From Streptomyces bottropensis ATCC 25435 (lineage in GTDB: Bacteria; Actinomycetota; Actinomycetes; Streptomycetales; Streptomycetaceae), in assembly GCF_000383595.1 (NCBI RefSeq), contig NZ_KB911581.1:5539519-5603518 (forward strand): a DNA stretch of 64,000 nt, read 5' to 3'. The number at the start of each line of letters is the position of its first letter. The first letter of the stretch is position 1. Shown here piece after piece: positions 50,394-58,641 of the stretch. The position numbers and the translations under genes are program-made. Under the pieces are notes generated by a model that was not told the DNA's origin, made no database searches, and saw only the letters and a list, made by a program, of their open reading frames with translations.

Positions 50394-51403
50394 GCCAGCG
50401 CAAGCACAGCCGCGCGGCGGTGTTCTCGGCAGGGTCCTGGGGCACGGCCGTCGCAAAGATCATGGCGGACGCCGGCAGCCGGGTCACCGTGCACGCCCGC
50501 CGCCCCGAGATCGCCGACGCGATCAACATCCGGCACCGCAACCCGGCCTACTTCCCCGAGACCGAGCTTCCCGCCCTGCTCACGGCAACGACCGAGCCGG
50601 CGGCCGCCCTGGACGGCGCGGACTTCCTGGTCCTGTCCATTCCCGCGCAGGCTCTGCGCGAGAACCTGACCGCGTGGGCGCCGCTCATCGGGCCGGACAC
50701 GGTGGTGGTGTCGCTGATGAAGGGCATCGAGACCGCAAGCGGAAAGCGGGCCAGCGAGATCATCGCCGAGGTGACCGGCATCGGCGCGGAGCGGATCGCG
50801 GTGCTGTCCGGGCCGAACCTGGCAGGCGAGATCATGCAAGGCCAGCCGGCCGCCGCCACCGTCGCCTGCCCGGACGCTACCGTCGCCCGACGCGTCCAGA
50901 CGGCCTGCCTCACCCCGTACTTCCGGCCCTACACCAGCACCGACGTCGTCGGCTGCGAGATGGGCGGCGCGGTCAAGAACGTCATCGCGCTCGCCGTGGG
51001 CATCGCGGCCGGCATGGGCATGGGCCACAACGCCACCGCCATGCTCATCACCCGCGGACTGGCGGAGACCACCCGCCTGGCCGTGGCCATGGGCGCCAGC
51101 CCGGTCACCCTCGCAGGCCTGGCCGGACTCGGCGACCTCGTCGCCACCTGTTCCTCACCGCGTTCACGCAACCGCACCTTCGGCACCCACCTGGGCCAGG
51201 GCATGAGCGTCGAGGAGGCCACGGCCGCCACCCGGCAGACCACCGAAGGCGTCAAGTCCGCAGGGGCCGTCCTCGAACTCGCCCGCGCCCACGGCGTCGA
51301 GATGCCGATCACGGACATCGTCTGCGCACTCCTACACGAGAAGGTCACGCTCGATGAGGCCGCCGCCGCACTCATGCAGCGGCCCCCCAAGCCCGAGCAC
51401 TGA
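50390..51403 (+). CDS. NAD(P)-dependent glycerol-3-phosphate dehydrogenase-like protein
   Basis: The 337-residue protein is of GpsA type: a Rossmann start (AAVFSAGSWGTAVAKIMADA), LVLSIPAQALRENLTAWAPL, VSLMKGIETASGKRASEIIA, VLSGPNLAGEIMQGQPAAAT, the catalytic Lys region CEMGGAVKNVIALAVGIAAG and LAGLGDLVATCSSPRSRN. All family residues appear present. Housekeeping GpsA makes sn-glycerol 3-phosphate. As the fourth gene of a coupled RiPP-type operon it is probably a specialised paralogue that reduces or supplies a phosphorylated C3 unit. That role is inferred. Confidence 0.85.
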   Translation: MSQRKHSRAAVFSAGSWGTAVAKIMADAGSRVTVHARRPEIADAINIRHRNPAYFPETELPALLTATTEPAAALDGADFLVLSIPAQALRENLTAWAPLIGPDTVVVSLMKGIETASGKRASEIIAEVTGIGAERIAVLSGPNLAGEIMQGQPAAATVACPDATVARRVQTACLTPYFRPYTSTDVVGCEMGGAVKNVIALAVGIAAGMGMGHNATAMLITRGLAETTRLAVAMGASPVTLAGLAGLGDLVATCSSPRSRNRTFGTHLGQGMSVEEATAATRQTTEGVKSAGAVLELARAHGVEMPITDIVCALLHEKVTLDEAAAALMQRPPKPEH

Positions 51404-51469
51404 CCCCCGGCGACCCTCGCGCGGCGCCCCTCACCACGTCACCCTCCCCATCACGGAGACCCCTTTCCC

Positions 51470-51823
51470 ATGCACGCCACATCTGTGCTGTCCGCTGTCC
51501 AACTCGCCGTCACCGCCGCCCTCGTCGGATGGATGCTCACCGGGTTCACGAGCCTGCCCGGCAGGTGGCTGCGCTGGAGAATGTTCTGCCGCGCCCGCTT
51601 CACGATCATCACCCTCGACGGCACCAGGAACGGCCGCACCGAACCGGTGAACCCCTACCACTACCTCTCCCCGGGCAGCTTCCTCCTCAGCCCCGAGCGG
51701 CTCCAGACGATCATCAACCACCTGACCCGCACCGGCGGGTACGACCGCATCGACGGCCGCGGACGAGTCCTCTGCGCGCAGGGCGAGCAGCCGATCGAGG
51801 TGACCGACAGTGTGGTTCGTTGA
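51470..51823 (+). CDS. Small single-pass membrane protein
   Basis: The 117-residue protein has one N-terminal membrane helix (LSAVQLAVTAALVGWMLTGF) and a soluble tail (FTIITLDGTRNGRTEPVNPY; YLSPGSFLLSPERLQTIINH). Its end overlaps the start of the HTTM-like gene by 14 bases, so they are translated together and probably form a complex. Family not recognised. Confidence 0.6.
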   Translation: MHATSVLSAVQLAVTAALVGWMLTGFTSLPGRWLRWRMFCRARFTIITLDGTRNGRTEPVNPYHYLSPGSFLLSPERLQTIINHLTRTGGYDRIDGRGRVLCAQGEQPIEVTDSVVR

Positions 51824-52664
51824 CGCCCTCGCCTCCGGCTTCCAGCACCCCACCGATCCCGGACGGCTCCACTTGTTCCGCATCCTCTACGGCACCGTCT
51901 GTACCCTGCGGTTCGCCCTCTCCTTCGGCCAGGACGGATGGGACCGGTTCACCCCCGGCTCGCTCAGCACCCACACCGCCGAGCAGCGCTACGGCCCCGC
52001 ACGGGCCCGGTGCCTGACCGGCGCCTACCGGCCCGTGCTGATCGCCCGCACGGCCGCGGCCGCCGCCCTCGCAGCGGGCCTGGCGCCCCGGGCAGCGCTC
52101 GTGATCGTCCTGGCCGGTACCGCGATGGAACTGTGCTACCTCAAAAGCCCCAACGCCGTGCGCTACACCCTGCTCACCGGCGGCTGCCTCCTCGTCGCCG
52201 GCGACCTCGGCCACGGCCCGACAATCGAGCACGGCTCCAGCACGGCCAACACCTGGGCACTGTGCCTCCTCGTACTGATCACCACAGACGTCTACTGGAA
52301 CAGCGCCTGGCACAAACTCACCTCCCCACAGTTCCGCACCGGCCTCTACCTGGCCCAATGGGTCCACACCTACACCCAGGTCAAAGACCGGCTTCCCTAC
52401 CGGAGCCAGCACGCCATCCCCGCCCCCGTCCGCCGCCACATGGGCAACCTCACCAGCCGGGACGTCCGCCTGTGGCGCCTGGTGGCCACGACCGTCATCA
52501 CCGCGGAAATCGCCCTGCCCCCCGCCCTGCTCATCGAACAGACCACGCCCTACGCCATCGCCACCGGCATCACGATGCACATCGCCTTCACCTGCCTCAA
52601 ACCCCGCCAACTCATCACCTTCTCCGGCCTCACCACCGGCACCTACACAGCCTTCGCCCCCTGA
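51810..52664 (+). CDS. HTTM-type (vitamin K-dependent carboxylase-like) membrane protein
   Basis: The 284-residue multi-pass membrane protein has four or more helices (VLIARTAAAAALAAGLAPRA; ALVIVLAGTAMELCYL; TWALCLLVLITTDVYW; VTTVITAEIALPPALLIEQ). The pattern VYWNSAWHKLTSPQFRTGLY is characteristic of HTTM proteins related to gamma-glutamyl carboxylase. Such proteins occur in several natural-product clusters; carboxylation or quinone-linked redox chemistry has been proposed for the family. The acidic peptide upstream makes a modification of Glu or Asp imaginable. It is the last gene before a strong palindrome. Confidence 0.7.
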   Translation: MWFVDALASGFQHPTDPGRLHLFRILYGTVCTLRFALSFGQDGWDRFTPGSLSTHTAEQRYGPARARCLTGAYRPVLIARTAAAAALAAGLAPRAALVIVLAGTAMELCYLKSPNAVRYTLLTGGCLLVAGDLGHGPTIEHGSSTANTWALCLLVLITTDVYWNSAWHKLTSPQFRTGLYLAQWVHTYTQVKDRLPYRSQHAIPAPVRRHMGNLTSRDVRLWRLVATTVITAEIALPPALLIEQTTPYAIATGITMHIAFTCLKPRQLITFSGLTTGTYTAFAP

Positions 52665-52717
52665 GCTTGGCGTTTAACGTTGCAGGTCACCCGACCTGCA
52701 ACGTTAAACGCCAAGCT
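52664..52717. terminator. 24-bp-stem palindrome at the end of the RiPP operon
   Basis: AGCTTGGCGTTTAACGTTGC plus AGGT (52664-52687) is exactly complementary to 52694-52717, with a 6-base loop CACCCG. It starts inside the stop codon of the HTTM gene. Such long T-free hairpins are typical streptomycete terminators. Here the stem is AT-richer than the surroundings, which also fits a protein-binding site. Confidence 0.8.
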
Positions 52718-52730
52718 GAGTGCCCTGCGC

Positions 52731-54110
52731 GGGTCTGTCAAACGAGCGGTGTAACCAGGGTGGTTGGAGTTACTGGCGGGCTGCGGAGAGTCGGCCGTCG
52801 AAGGTGATGTCGAAGGCGTTGAGGGCGGTCTTCCAGCGCATGGTCCAGCGGGCCTGGCCCTTGCCGGTGGGGTCCAGCGACATGATGGCCATGTAGACGC
52901 ACTTCAATGCGGCCTGCTCGTTCGGGAAGTGGCCGCGGGCCTTGACCGCCCGCCGGATCCTGGCGTTCACGGACTCGATCGCGTTGGTGGTGCAGACGAT
53001 ACGGCGGATCTCGGTGTCGAAGCGGAGGAACGGCGTGAACTCCTCCCACGCGTTCTCCCAGAGCCGCACGATCGCCGGGTACTTCTTGCCCCAGGCATCG
53101 GCGAACTCGGCGAACCGGTCGAGGGCAGCCTCCTCGGTCGCCGCGATGTAGACGGGCTTGAGGACGCGGGCGATCTTGTCCCAGTCCTGGCGGGCGGCAT
53201 AGCGGAAGGAGTTCCGCAGCAGGTGGACCACACAGGTCTGGACCGTGGTGCGGGGCCAGACGGTCCCGACGGCGTCGGGCAGGCCCTTGAGACCGTCGCA
53301 GACGAGCATGAGGACGTCGTTGACGCCGCGGTTCTTGATCTCGGTGAGGATGTGCATCCAGTGCTTGGCGCCCTCGCCGCCGTCGCCGGCCCACAGGCCC
53401 AGGATGTCCCGCCGGCCCTCGACAGTGACAGCCAGGGCCACGTAAATGGGCCTGTTGGCCACCGCCCCGTCACGGATCTTCACGTGGATGGCGTCAATGA
53501 AGATCACGGGATAGACGGCATCGAGCGGTCGGTTCTGCCATTCGGCCATGCCCTCGAGAACCTTGTCGGTGATCGTGGAGATGGTCTGCCGGGACACCTC
53601 GGCTCCATAGACCTCGGCAAGGTGGGCCTGGACCTCACCAGTCGTCAGCCCCTTCGCGGACAGTGAGATGACCATCTCGTCGACGCCTGACAGACGCTTC
53701 TGCCGCTTCTTGACGATCTTCGGCTCGAACGAGCCTTCACGGTCGCGTGGCACGGCTATCTCCACCGGGCCGACGTCCGTGAGCACGGTCTTGGCCCGGG
53801 TGCCGTTGCGGCTGTTGCCGCCGTTCTTCCCGGCCGGATCGTGCTTGTCATAGCCGAGATGGTCGGTGATCTCACCCTCGAGAGCGGACTCCAGCAGCCG
53901 CTTCGTCAGCTGCTGGAGCAGCCCGCCCTCACCGGTCAGCTGCAGGCCCTCGGCCTGAGCCCGGCCCACCAGCTCGTCAATGAGCCGGTCGTCCACAGAC
54001 TTCGCCGACGCCGCCTCAGACGGCTCGCCGGGTTCAACCTCGGTCACGTTGTCGCTGGTCATCGATGCATCTTCCTTGATCAGGAGTTACACCGAACGTT
54101 TTACAGTCCC
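52731..54110 (-). mobile_element. IS256-family insertion sequence with 8-bp target duplication
   Basis: 25-bp inverted ends (52731-52755, GGGTCTGTCAAACGAGCGGT...; 54086-54110) match at 21/25 positions. CCCTGCGC occurs directly outside both (52723-52730 and 54111-54118). The element is 1,380 bases long with one intact transposase gene, so insertion is recent. Confidence 0.92.
52770..54062 (-). CDS. IS256 (Mutator-type) transposase
   Basis: The 430-residue DDE transposase is full length: N-terminal VGRAQAEGLQLTGEGGLLQQ, RNGTRAKTVLTDVGPVEIAV and PRDREGSFEPKIVKKRQKRL. Catalytic Asp lies in YPVIFIDAIHVKIRDG, the second Asp in VLMLVCDGLKGLPDAV and the Glu region in IVCTTNAIESVNARIRR; the WPRTTVQTCVVHLLRNSFRY motif is intact. 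No mutation is visible, so the element is probably active. Confidence 0.95.
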   Translation of the reverse strand: MTSDNVTEVEPGEPSEAASAKSVDDRLIDELVGRAQAEGLQLTGEGGLLQQLTKRLLESALEGEITDHLGYDKHDPAGKNGGNSRNGTRAKTVLTDVGPVEIAVPRDREGSFEPKIVKKRQKRLSGVDEMVISLSAKGLTTGEVQAHLAEVYGAEVSRQTISTITDKVLEGMAEWQNRPLDAVYPVIFIDAIHVKIRDGAVANRPIYVALAVTVEGRRDILGLWAGDGGEGAKHWMHILTEIKNRGVNDVLMLVCDGLKGLPDAVGTVWPRTTVQTCVVHLLRNSFRYAARQDWDKIARVLKPVYIAATEEAALDRFAEFADAWGKKYPAIVRLWENAWEEFTPFLRFDTEIRRIVCTTNAIESVNARIRRAVKARGHFPNEQAALKCVYMAIMSLDPTGKGQARWTMRWKTALNAFDITFDGRLSAARQ

Positions 54111-54118
54111 CCCTGCGC

Positions 54119-54692
54119 TGATAGGGGCCCGCCAAGGAATCTCGGCTGGTGCTTTACGAATGGGTGCAACTCTCCCAATAGGGTGACGTTGCATGGGCAA
54201 GGCTGCTTTGATGGGGCGAGCATCGGGTATGCCAGCGCAGCACTGCGCTGGTAACCGGACGGGTACTGCCGTCTCGCGGGCGCTGCCGGGGAAGGGACAG
54301 ACAGTCGTGACCCCCCGAGATCACTCCCTGGGGCGTGGCCTCAGCCGCAGGTTGAGGCAGCGAAGGGCTACCAGTCTCGCAAGGTGCACTGCCGCCACGA
54401 GCCCCGCTTGTCGCCCGAGGCACTCGCGGGTCACACATAGTCGCTGGTCAGCTGGCTTAAGCAGTGCCCTGGGCAAGGCCCCCGCCCTGCCTGCCGCGCC
54501 TTCGCGATTGTCAGTGCCCGCCTCTATCCTGGTTGGCGTAGGGGGCGGTCGTAGACTGCAGATTTCTGCGACTGAAAGCCTGTTGCCAGGACAGGATAGA
54601 GACAGGGGGAGAGTCGTTGGAGACGGTGTCCGCGCTGCTGCAGGGGGCGCACGTGTGGGCACGCAGAGGGAGAGGCCAAGGAGGTGACGCGG
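54119..54692. other. Intergenic stretch between IS256 and the ImmA/IrrE gene
   Basis: No gene is supported. The rightward frame at 54193-54687 shows Arg/Ala-rich GC-driven composition and no motif. The promoter of the ImmA/IrrE gene probably lies in the last 100 bases, which are somewhat richer in A and T. Confidence 0.4.
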
Positions 54693-55862
54693 GTGAGCAA
54701 TGAGGCCGCAACCTTTGATGCCCGCGCGCTGAGCAGCCTGCTCTCCCGTAACGACGTCACTCCGTCTGTGTTGATAGAGCTCTTCGGATCGCCTGAGATC
54801 GGGGATGAGCTGCTGCAAGGCAAGCGTCTTCCTTCCCGGCGGGAAGCATCGCTCCTAGGGGCGCTGCTGGGAGTGGATCCCACCGTCCTGACGGGCGCGA
54901 AGAAGCCTTCACTTGGCGTGAGTCTGCGTCTGGGTACTGCGGAAGTCGAACACGATGTGGTCGAGCCGGTCGAACATGCCATGAAGCTTCTGGCAGCCGA
55001 TCGACTGGCCGAGCATTGGGGCTTCACTACACCGACTGAAGACCTTTCCCGCTTTCCTGTGTCAAGAAGGCTGTACAAGCCGAAGGAAGATGGCAAGACG
55101 ACTGCCGTCCGGCTAAGGGCTCAGCTCAATCTGGATCCGTTCGAGCCGATCGAGGATCTTACAGGCTTCGTTGAGGGCCTGGGGTGCCTGGTGGAATATC
55201 GGCCTTTGCCCACGAACGTTCACGGCATTTCAGTTCCAGAAAGTCGCGGGAGTCGCAAGACCTGGGCGATTCTCATTAATTCGAACGACTACTGGGCGCT
55301 TCAGCGATTCACACTTGCGCACGAACTGAGCCATGTCCTGTATCAGGACAGTGGGCAATTCATCATTGATCGGGCGCAGAATTCTCATGCCATTCCAGAG
55401 ATCATCGCAGACTCTTTTTCTCGCCACTTCCTATTCCCGGAAGATGCACTGGAGGAAATTCTGGAGAAGCATGGCCCAGCGAAGGACCTGTCGGATGTGA
55501 ACCAGGTCGTCGTCGATATCATGCTCTCCTACGGGATAAGCCGGCAGGCCACACTCAAGGCGCTGAGGGAGTCGCCGTACCCGCTGACGCCCTCGGACTC
55601 GCTGCTGGATCAGTGCGAGGACCTGGCGGTCGCGTCGATGATGGCCAGCGTGGGAGCTGGTGCAGCGTGGGCTCAGATGGCGGAGGCCGAGGGCCGACGG
55701 TACGCCTCACCCCGGCTGACCGACCACGTTCTGGCCGCGTTCGCGGGCAACGTCGTAAGTCTGCCGACGGTAGCCGACGTGATCGCGGACGGGGACGAGG
55801 GGGAGGCCGCGCGGCAGTTGAGCGCCGCGGGGTGGGACCTCGCCGCGACGCCAGAGCGGTAG
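54693..55862 (+). CDS. ImmA/IrrE-family metallopeptidase with N-terminal helical domain
   Basis: The ~389-residue protein has the zinc-peptidase motif in QRFTLAHELSHVLYQDSG (HExxH), with the third ligand probably in the EIIADSFSRHFLFPEDAL helix. ImmA/IrrE enzymes cleave regulators, such as phage or DNA-damage repressors, to switch on genes. The N-terminal ~80 residues (SSLLSRNDVTPSVLIELFG; GDELLQGKRLPSRREASLLG) resemble an XRE-like helical domain, suggesting a regulator-protease fusion. The GTG at 54693 is chosen because AGGAGG lies 11 bases upstream. It is convergent with a PIN-domain gene. Confidence 0.8.
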   Translation: MSNEAATFDARALSSLLSRNDVTPSVLIELFGSPEIGDELLQGKRLPSRREASLLGALLGVDPTVLTGAKKPSLGVSLRLGTAEVEHDVVEPVEHAMKLLAADRLAEHWGFTTPTEDLSRFPVSRRLYKPKEDGKTTAVRLRAQLNLDPFEPIEDLTGFVEGLGCLVEYRPLPTNVHGISVPESRGSRKTWAILINSNDYWALQRFTLAHELSHVLYQDSGQFIIDRAQNSHAIPEIIADSFSRHFLFPEDALEEILEKHGPAKDLSDVNQVVVDIMLSYGISRQATLKALRESPYPLTPSDSLLDQCEDLAVASMMASVGAGAAWAQMAEAEGRRYASPRLTDHVLAAFAGNVVSLPTVADVIADGDEGEAARQLSAAGWDLAATPER

Positions 55863-55879
55863 CGGGCTGGGCTAACGCG

Positions 55880-56686
55880 TCAACGGTCACCGCAGAAGTG
55901 GCACACACCGGCGAGGGCGCGGCACCGGAAGGCGGAGGAGTCGGCCGGACGGACGTCGGCGGGCAACGTGCCGAAGTCGACCGTCATCTCGTTGAACGCT
56001 GTCAGGAGGTCTTCTTCCTTCATGTCCGGGTTCTCGCAGGCCAGTTCGGCGAGGATGTCGCGCAGGTTCCGCGCGGACACCCCCTGCCGCCATGCCACCC
56101 GGCTGGCGCCCCCGTCGTTGGTCAACACGATGGCTGTACCACCGGCCTTGATGATGTCGGTGGCGACGAGGATGCTCTCAATCTCGCCGTTATGGCGCTT
56201 CGCCCTGTCCGCATCGACGGGACGCCACACCGTACCCCGCCGCTCCGCCGCGGCGCGGTCGAGCTCCCGGAGCTGTTGCTGCACCGTGGACTCCAGCTCG
56301 GCCGACTCCTCGGAGGGCTCGAGCACGGTGATGGTCTTGTCGTCGAGCTTGGCGACGAGGCGGTCCGCACAGGCGCCCATCAGCACCAGGTTCCGGCGTG
56401 CACGGGTGACCCGCGGGACCCGCGCGATCTTGCGGATCTCTTCCTCGACCGCCGTGGCCACGGCCACCGTCTCCCCGTAGGACTCGAGAAACATCTCCAG
56501 GTACTTCGGGCGGTGGGCCAGGGCGTAGAGCATGCCGGTATCCGCCAGAGCAGTGGTGACGGGACGACGACGCCGGGGAAGTGACGGATCGACCGCGTAC
56601 CGACGCGCCGGCGGCAGGGACGGCCGGGGCCGAAGGTTCGCGCCGCGGGGCAGCATCCCCCCGGGGGTGGGTAGCGGCCTATCCAA
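55880..56686 (-). CDS. PIN-like domain protein
   Basis: The protein has a PIN nuclease pattern starting at about residue 45: TTALADTGMLYALAHRP (first acidic residue), VAVATAVEEEIRKIARV (second), NGEIESILVATDIIKAGGTA (third) and IVLTNDGGASRVAWRQGVSA (fourth). The first ~40 residues are Pro/Arg-rich and the true start may be downstream. A C-terminal tail with CRALAGVCHFCGDR may bind zinc. It sits tail to tail, 17 bases from the ImmA/IrrE gene. It could be a toxin whose partner is the ImmA-type protein, but PIN/ImmA pairs are not a standard toxin-antitoxin type. Confidence 0.65.
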   Translation of the reverse strand: MDRPLPTPGGMLPRGANLRPRPSLPPARRYAVDPSLPRRRRPVTTALADTGMLYALAHRPKYLEMFLESYGETVAVATAVEEEIRKIARVPRVTRARRNLVLMGACADRLVAKLDDKTITVLEPSEESAELESTVQQQLRELDRAAAERRGTVWRPVDADRAKRHNGEIESILVATDIIKAGGTAIVLTNDGGASRVAWRQGVSARNLRDILAELACENPDMKEEDLLTAFNEMTVDFGTLPADVRPADSSAFRCRALAGVCHFCGDR

Positions 56687-56784
56687 CTACCCTCCCGTAA
56701 CGCACTCGTACGACCTCGTGCCGATATGCTCCTCACGCAAGCCTAGCCCTCTGCCGGTCTGCCGTGCACGTGTTCTCCGTGGGG

Positions 56785-58434
56785 CTACTCGGACAAGCCC
56801 GTCTGCAGGCCAGTGCACGGCTCGTCATACACATGCGACTGCTCGCCAACACTGCTCTGGGCGTCCGCCGCGTCAGGGCACCACCGCCTGACGGGACACC
56901 AGGTGCACTGACGTCCGGGTGACGGGGACCATGCAGCGTCCCGAATCCAGGAACTGGCCCGCTGGCGGACCTCGGCCCGCGCCATGCGGACCACGTCCTG
57001 ATCACGCTCCAAATCCCAGGAGAACACCCGTGTCTCCTCTGGAGTGATCACCTCTAGTTCAATTTTGGGAAGTCCTTTGGATTCACCGAAGGCATCTTTC
57101 GCGGTGAAGGCTATATTGATCAGCCAAGGGACCGGAAAGAAGCGATCGAAGGCGTCACTCTCGTCTGCAGGCATCTGCGTTGTCGTCTTAGTTTCGCGTA
57201 CGAAAATTCTTCCGCTCGCGTCTCGGTAAACCAGATCAGGCTGGGAAGCGATCACCACGTCCGCGTTTTCATCGTATCCGTAGACCGAGGGTTCGACCGA
57301 AACAACTTTGGCACCATCATCGGACAATGGACACGAACGAGCATGCGCGATAAGGAACTCACGCACCTTGCCATATTCTTCTGCAGTGAGGGTTCCCGTG
57401 AATACCCCGGTCTGGCCGTAAGGCGCGACGTCCTGATCGGTACACCTGGTGCCGCGCGCGTGAGCTTGAGCAAGCCACCTATGGATGGCGCGGCCACGGT
57501 CCGACGCGTCCGACGAGGTGTTGTCCGCTGGCAGCCTGAACTCCGACTCGAGATACCAGCGGGAGGGGCATTTCAAGTACAGCTCGAGATCGGCAGCGCT
57601 CACCGAGCGGGTGTGCGTACCCGGCCGTCGCTGGCCAAGACAGCCCGAAAGGTCCTGCAGGCTGGGACAGCACCCCGCCAGCTTGCACTTCTGGCACGGC
57701 TGACCGGGGCGGTAGCCGACGGGCTCGACGAGGCCCCTGATAACAGGGCGTCCATGCGCCTCGTAGCGCGCGCGGACCTCATCCGGCGTGCCCTCGAAGA
57801 CGACCGCGGTGGAGCCGTCGAACAAGCCGACCTCAACGACACGGATCCTCGTAGGCGGCATCCGCATCGGCACGCCGTTAGCGATGTAGGCGGCGACCGT
57901 CGCCCAGCGATCATGTTCCTCGGTGCTGCCGCGGGCCTTCTTCACGCGCAGTCGTCGGACCTCCCGCACTCCGTCGGCGCTGCAGTACAAGGTCGCCCAG
58001 ACGATGACCTCTCTGCCCTGCCCGCCGATGACGGGGTCAAAGGCGACGAACCGCATCTCCCCGTACTGCGCAGCGAGTTCATCGTGCGCGTCCAGATACT
58101 GCTCCACCGCGTGCGCAACGTACCTTCTCAGCCCCGGATGGAGATCGGCACACTGTGCCATCTGCTCGCGGAGGGCTTCCTGCAACCCTTCCCAGGTGGC
58201 GGTGCGCTCATCACGGTGGAGCGCAACGATGATCTTCCGGATCACTCCGAGCATGAGCGGATCGTCGCCGTAACGTCGCTCCCAGCCGACCGCGGTGAAG
58301 CGTCGACGAGCCTTGGCCGCCGAGAAGACACCGCAGCGGGCGGCGTAGCTCTCCGCGTCAGAGGCCCATACCCGAAGGGCCCCCTCATAGCGGCTGAGCT
58401 GCTCCCGCGGGTCCAGGGTCGACACTGACCACAC
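56785..58434 (-). CDS. PD-(D/E)XK nuclease with Fe-S cluster (RecB/Cas4-like)
   Basis: The 549-residue protein has a C-terminal nuclease domain: LYLKCPSRWYLESEF (first Cys), VVIASQPDLVYRDASGRI (active-site Asp), FVRETKTTTQMPADES (E-x-K), and CTWCPVRRWCPDA (three further Cys). This is the arrangement of RecB/AddB/Cas4-type exonucleases with a 4Fe-4S cluster. The N-terminal ~270 residues include a second Cys cluster (CQKCKLAGCCPSLQDLSGC) and are otherwise unassigned. It is probably co-transcribed with the SsgA-like and sigma genes upstream. Confidence 0.8.
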   Translation of the reverse strand: MWSVSTLDPREQLSRYEGALRVWASDAESYAARCGVFSAAKARRRFTAVGWERRYGDDPLMLGVIRKIIVALHRDERTATWEGLQEALREQMAQCADLHPGLRRYVAHAVEQYLDAHDELAAQYGEMRFVAFDPVIGGQGREVIVWATLYCSADGVREVRRLRVKKARGSTEEHDRWATVAAYIANGVPMRMPPTRIRVVEVGLFDGSTAVVFEGTPDEVRARYEAHGRPVIRGLVEPVGYRPGQPCQKCKLAGCCPSLQDLSGCLGQRRPGTHTRSVSAADLELYLKCPSRWYLESEFRLPADNTSSDASDRGRAIHRWLAQAHARGTRCTDQDVAPYGQTGVFTGTLTAEEYGKVREFLIAHARSCPLSDDGAKVVSVEPSVYGYDENADVVIASQPDLVYRDASGRIFVRETKTTTQMPADESDAFDRFFPVPWLINIAFTAKDAFGESKGLPKIELEVITPEETRVFSWDLERDQDVVRMARAEVRQRASSWIRDAAWSPSPGRQCTWCPVRRWCPDAADAQSSVGEQSHVYDEPCTGLQTGLSE

Positions 58435-58641
58435 CCCCTATTGCGTGGACCATCAGGAGTTCCTGCAGACGCCGCAGTATAAAACCGGCACGGAGCATGG
58501 GGGTTTCGGTTTGACAGCGGCGACTTCGTCGCAGCACCAGGTCCACGGTGCGCATAGCGCACCCCGGACGCTGCTGCTCCCCGCCGTCACGCCGCCATCA
58601 TGCAACGCTGTGCCTTGGGCCAACGAGCTGTACTGGGTTGC

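Noticed and set aside
54193-54687. Rightward frame before the ImmA/IrrE gene
   Set aside because: Arg/Ala-rich, no motif; composition fits GC-driven open frame.
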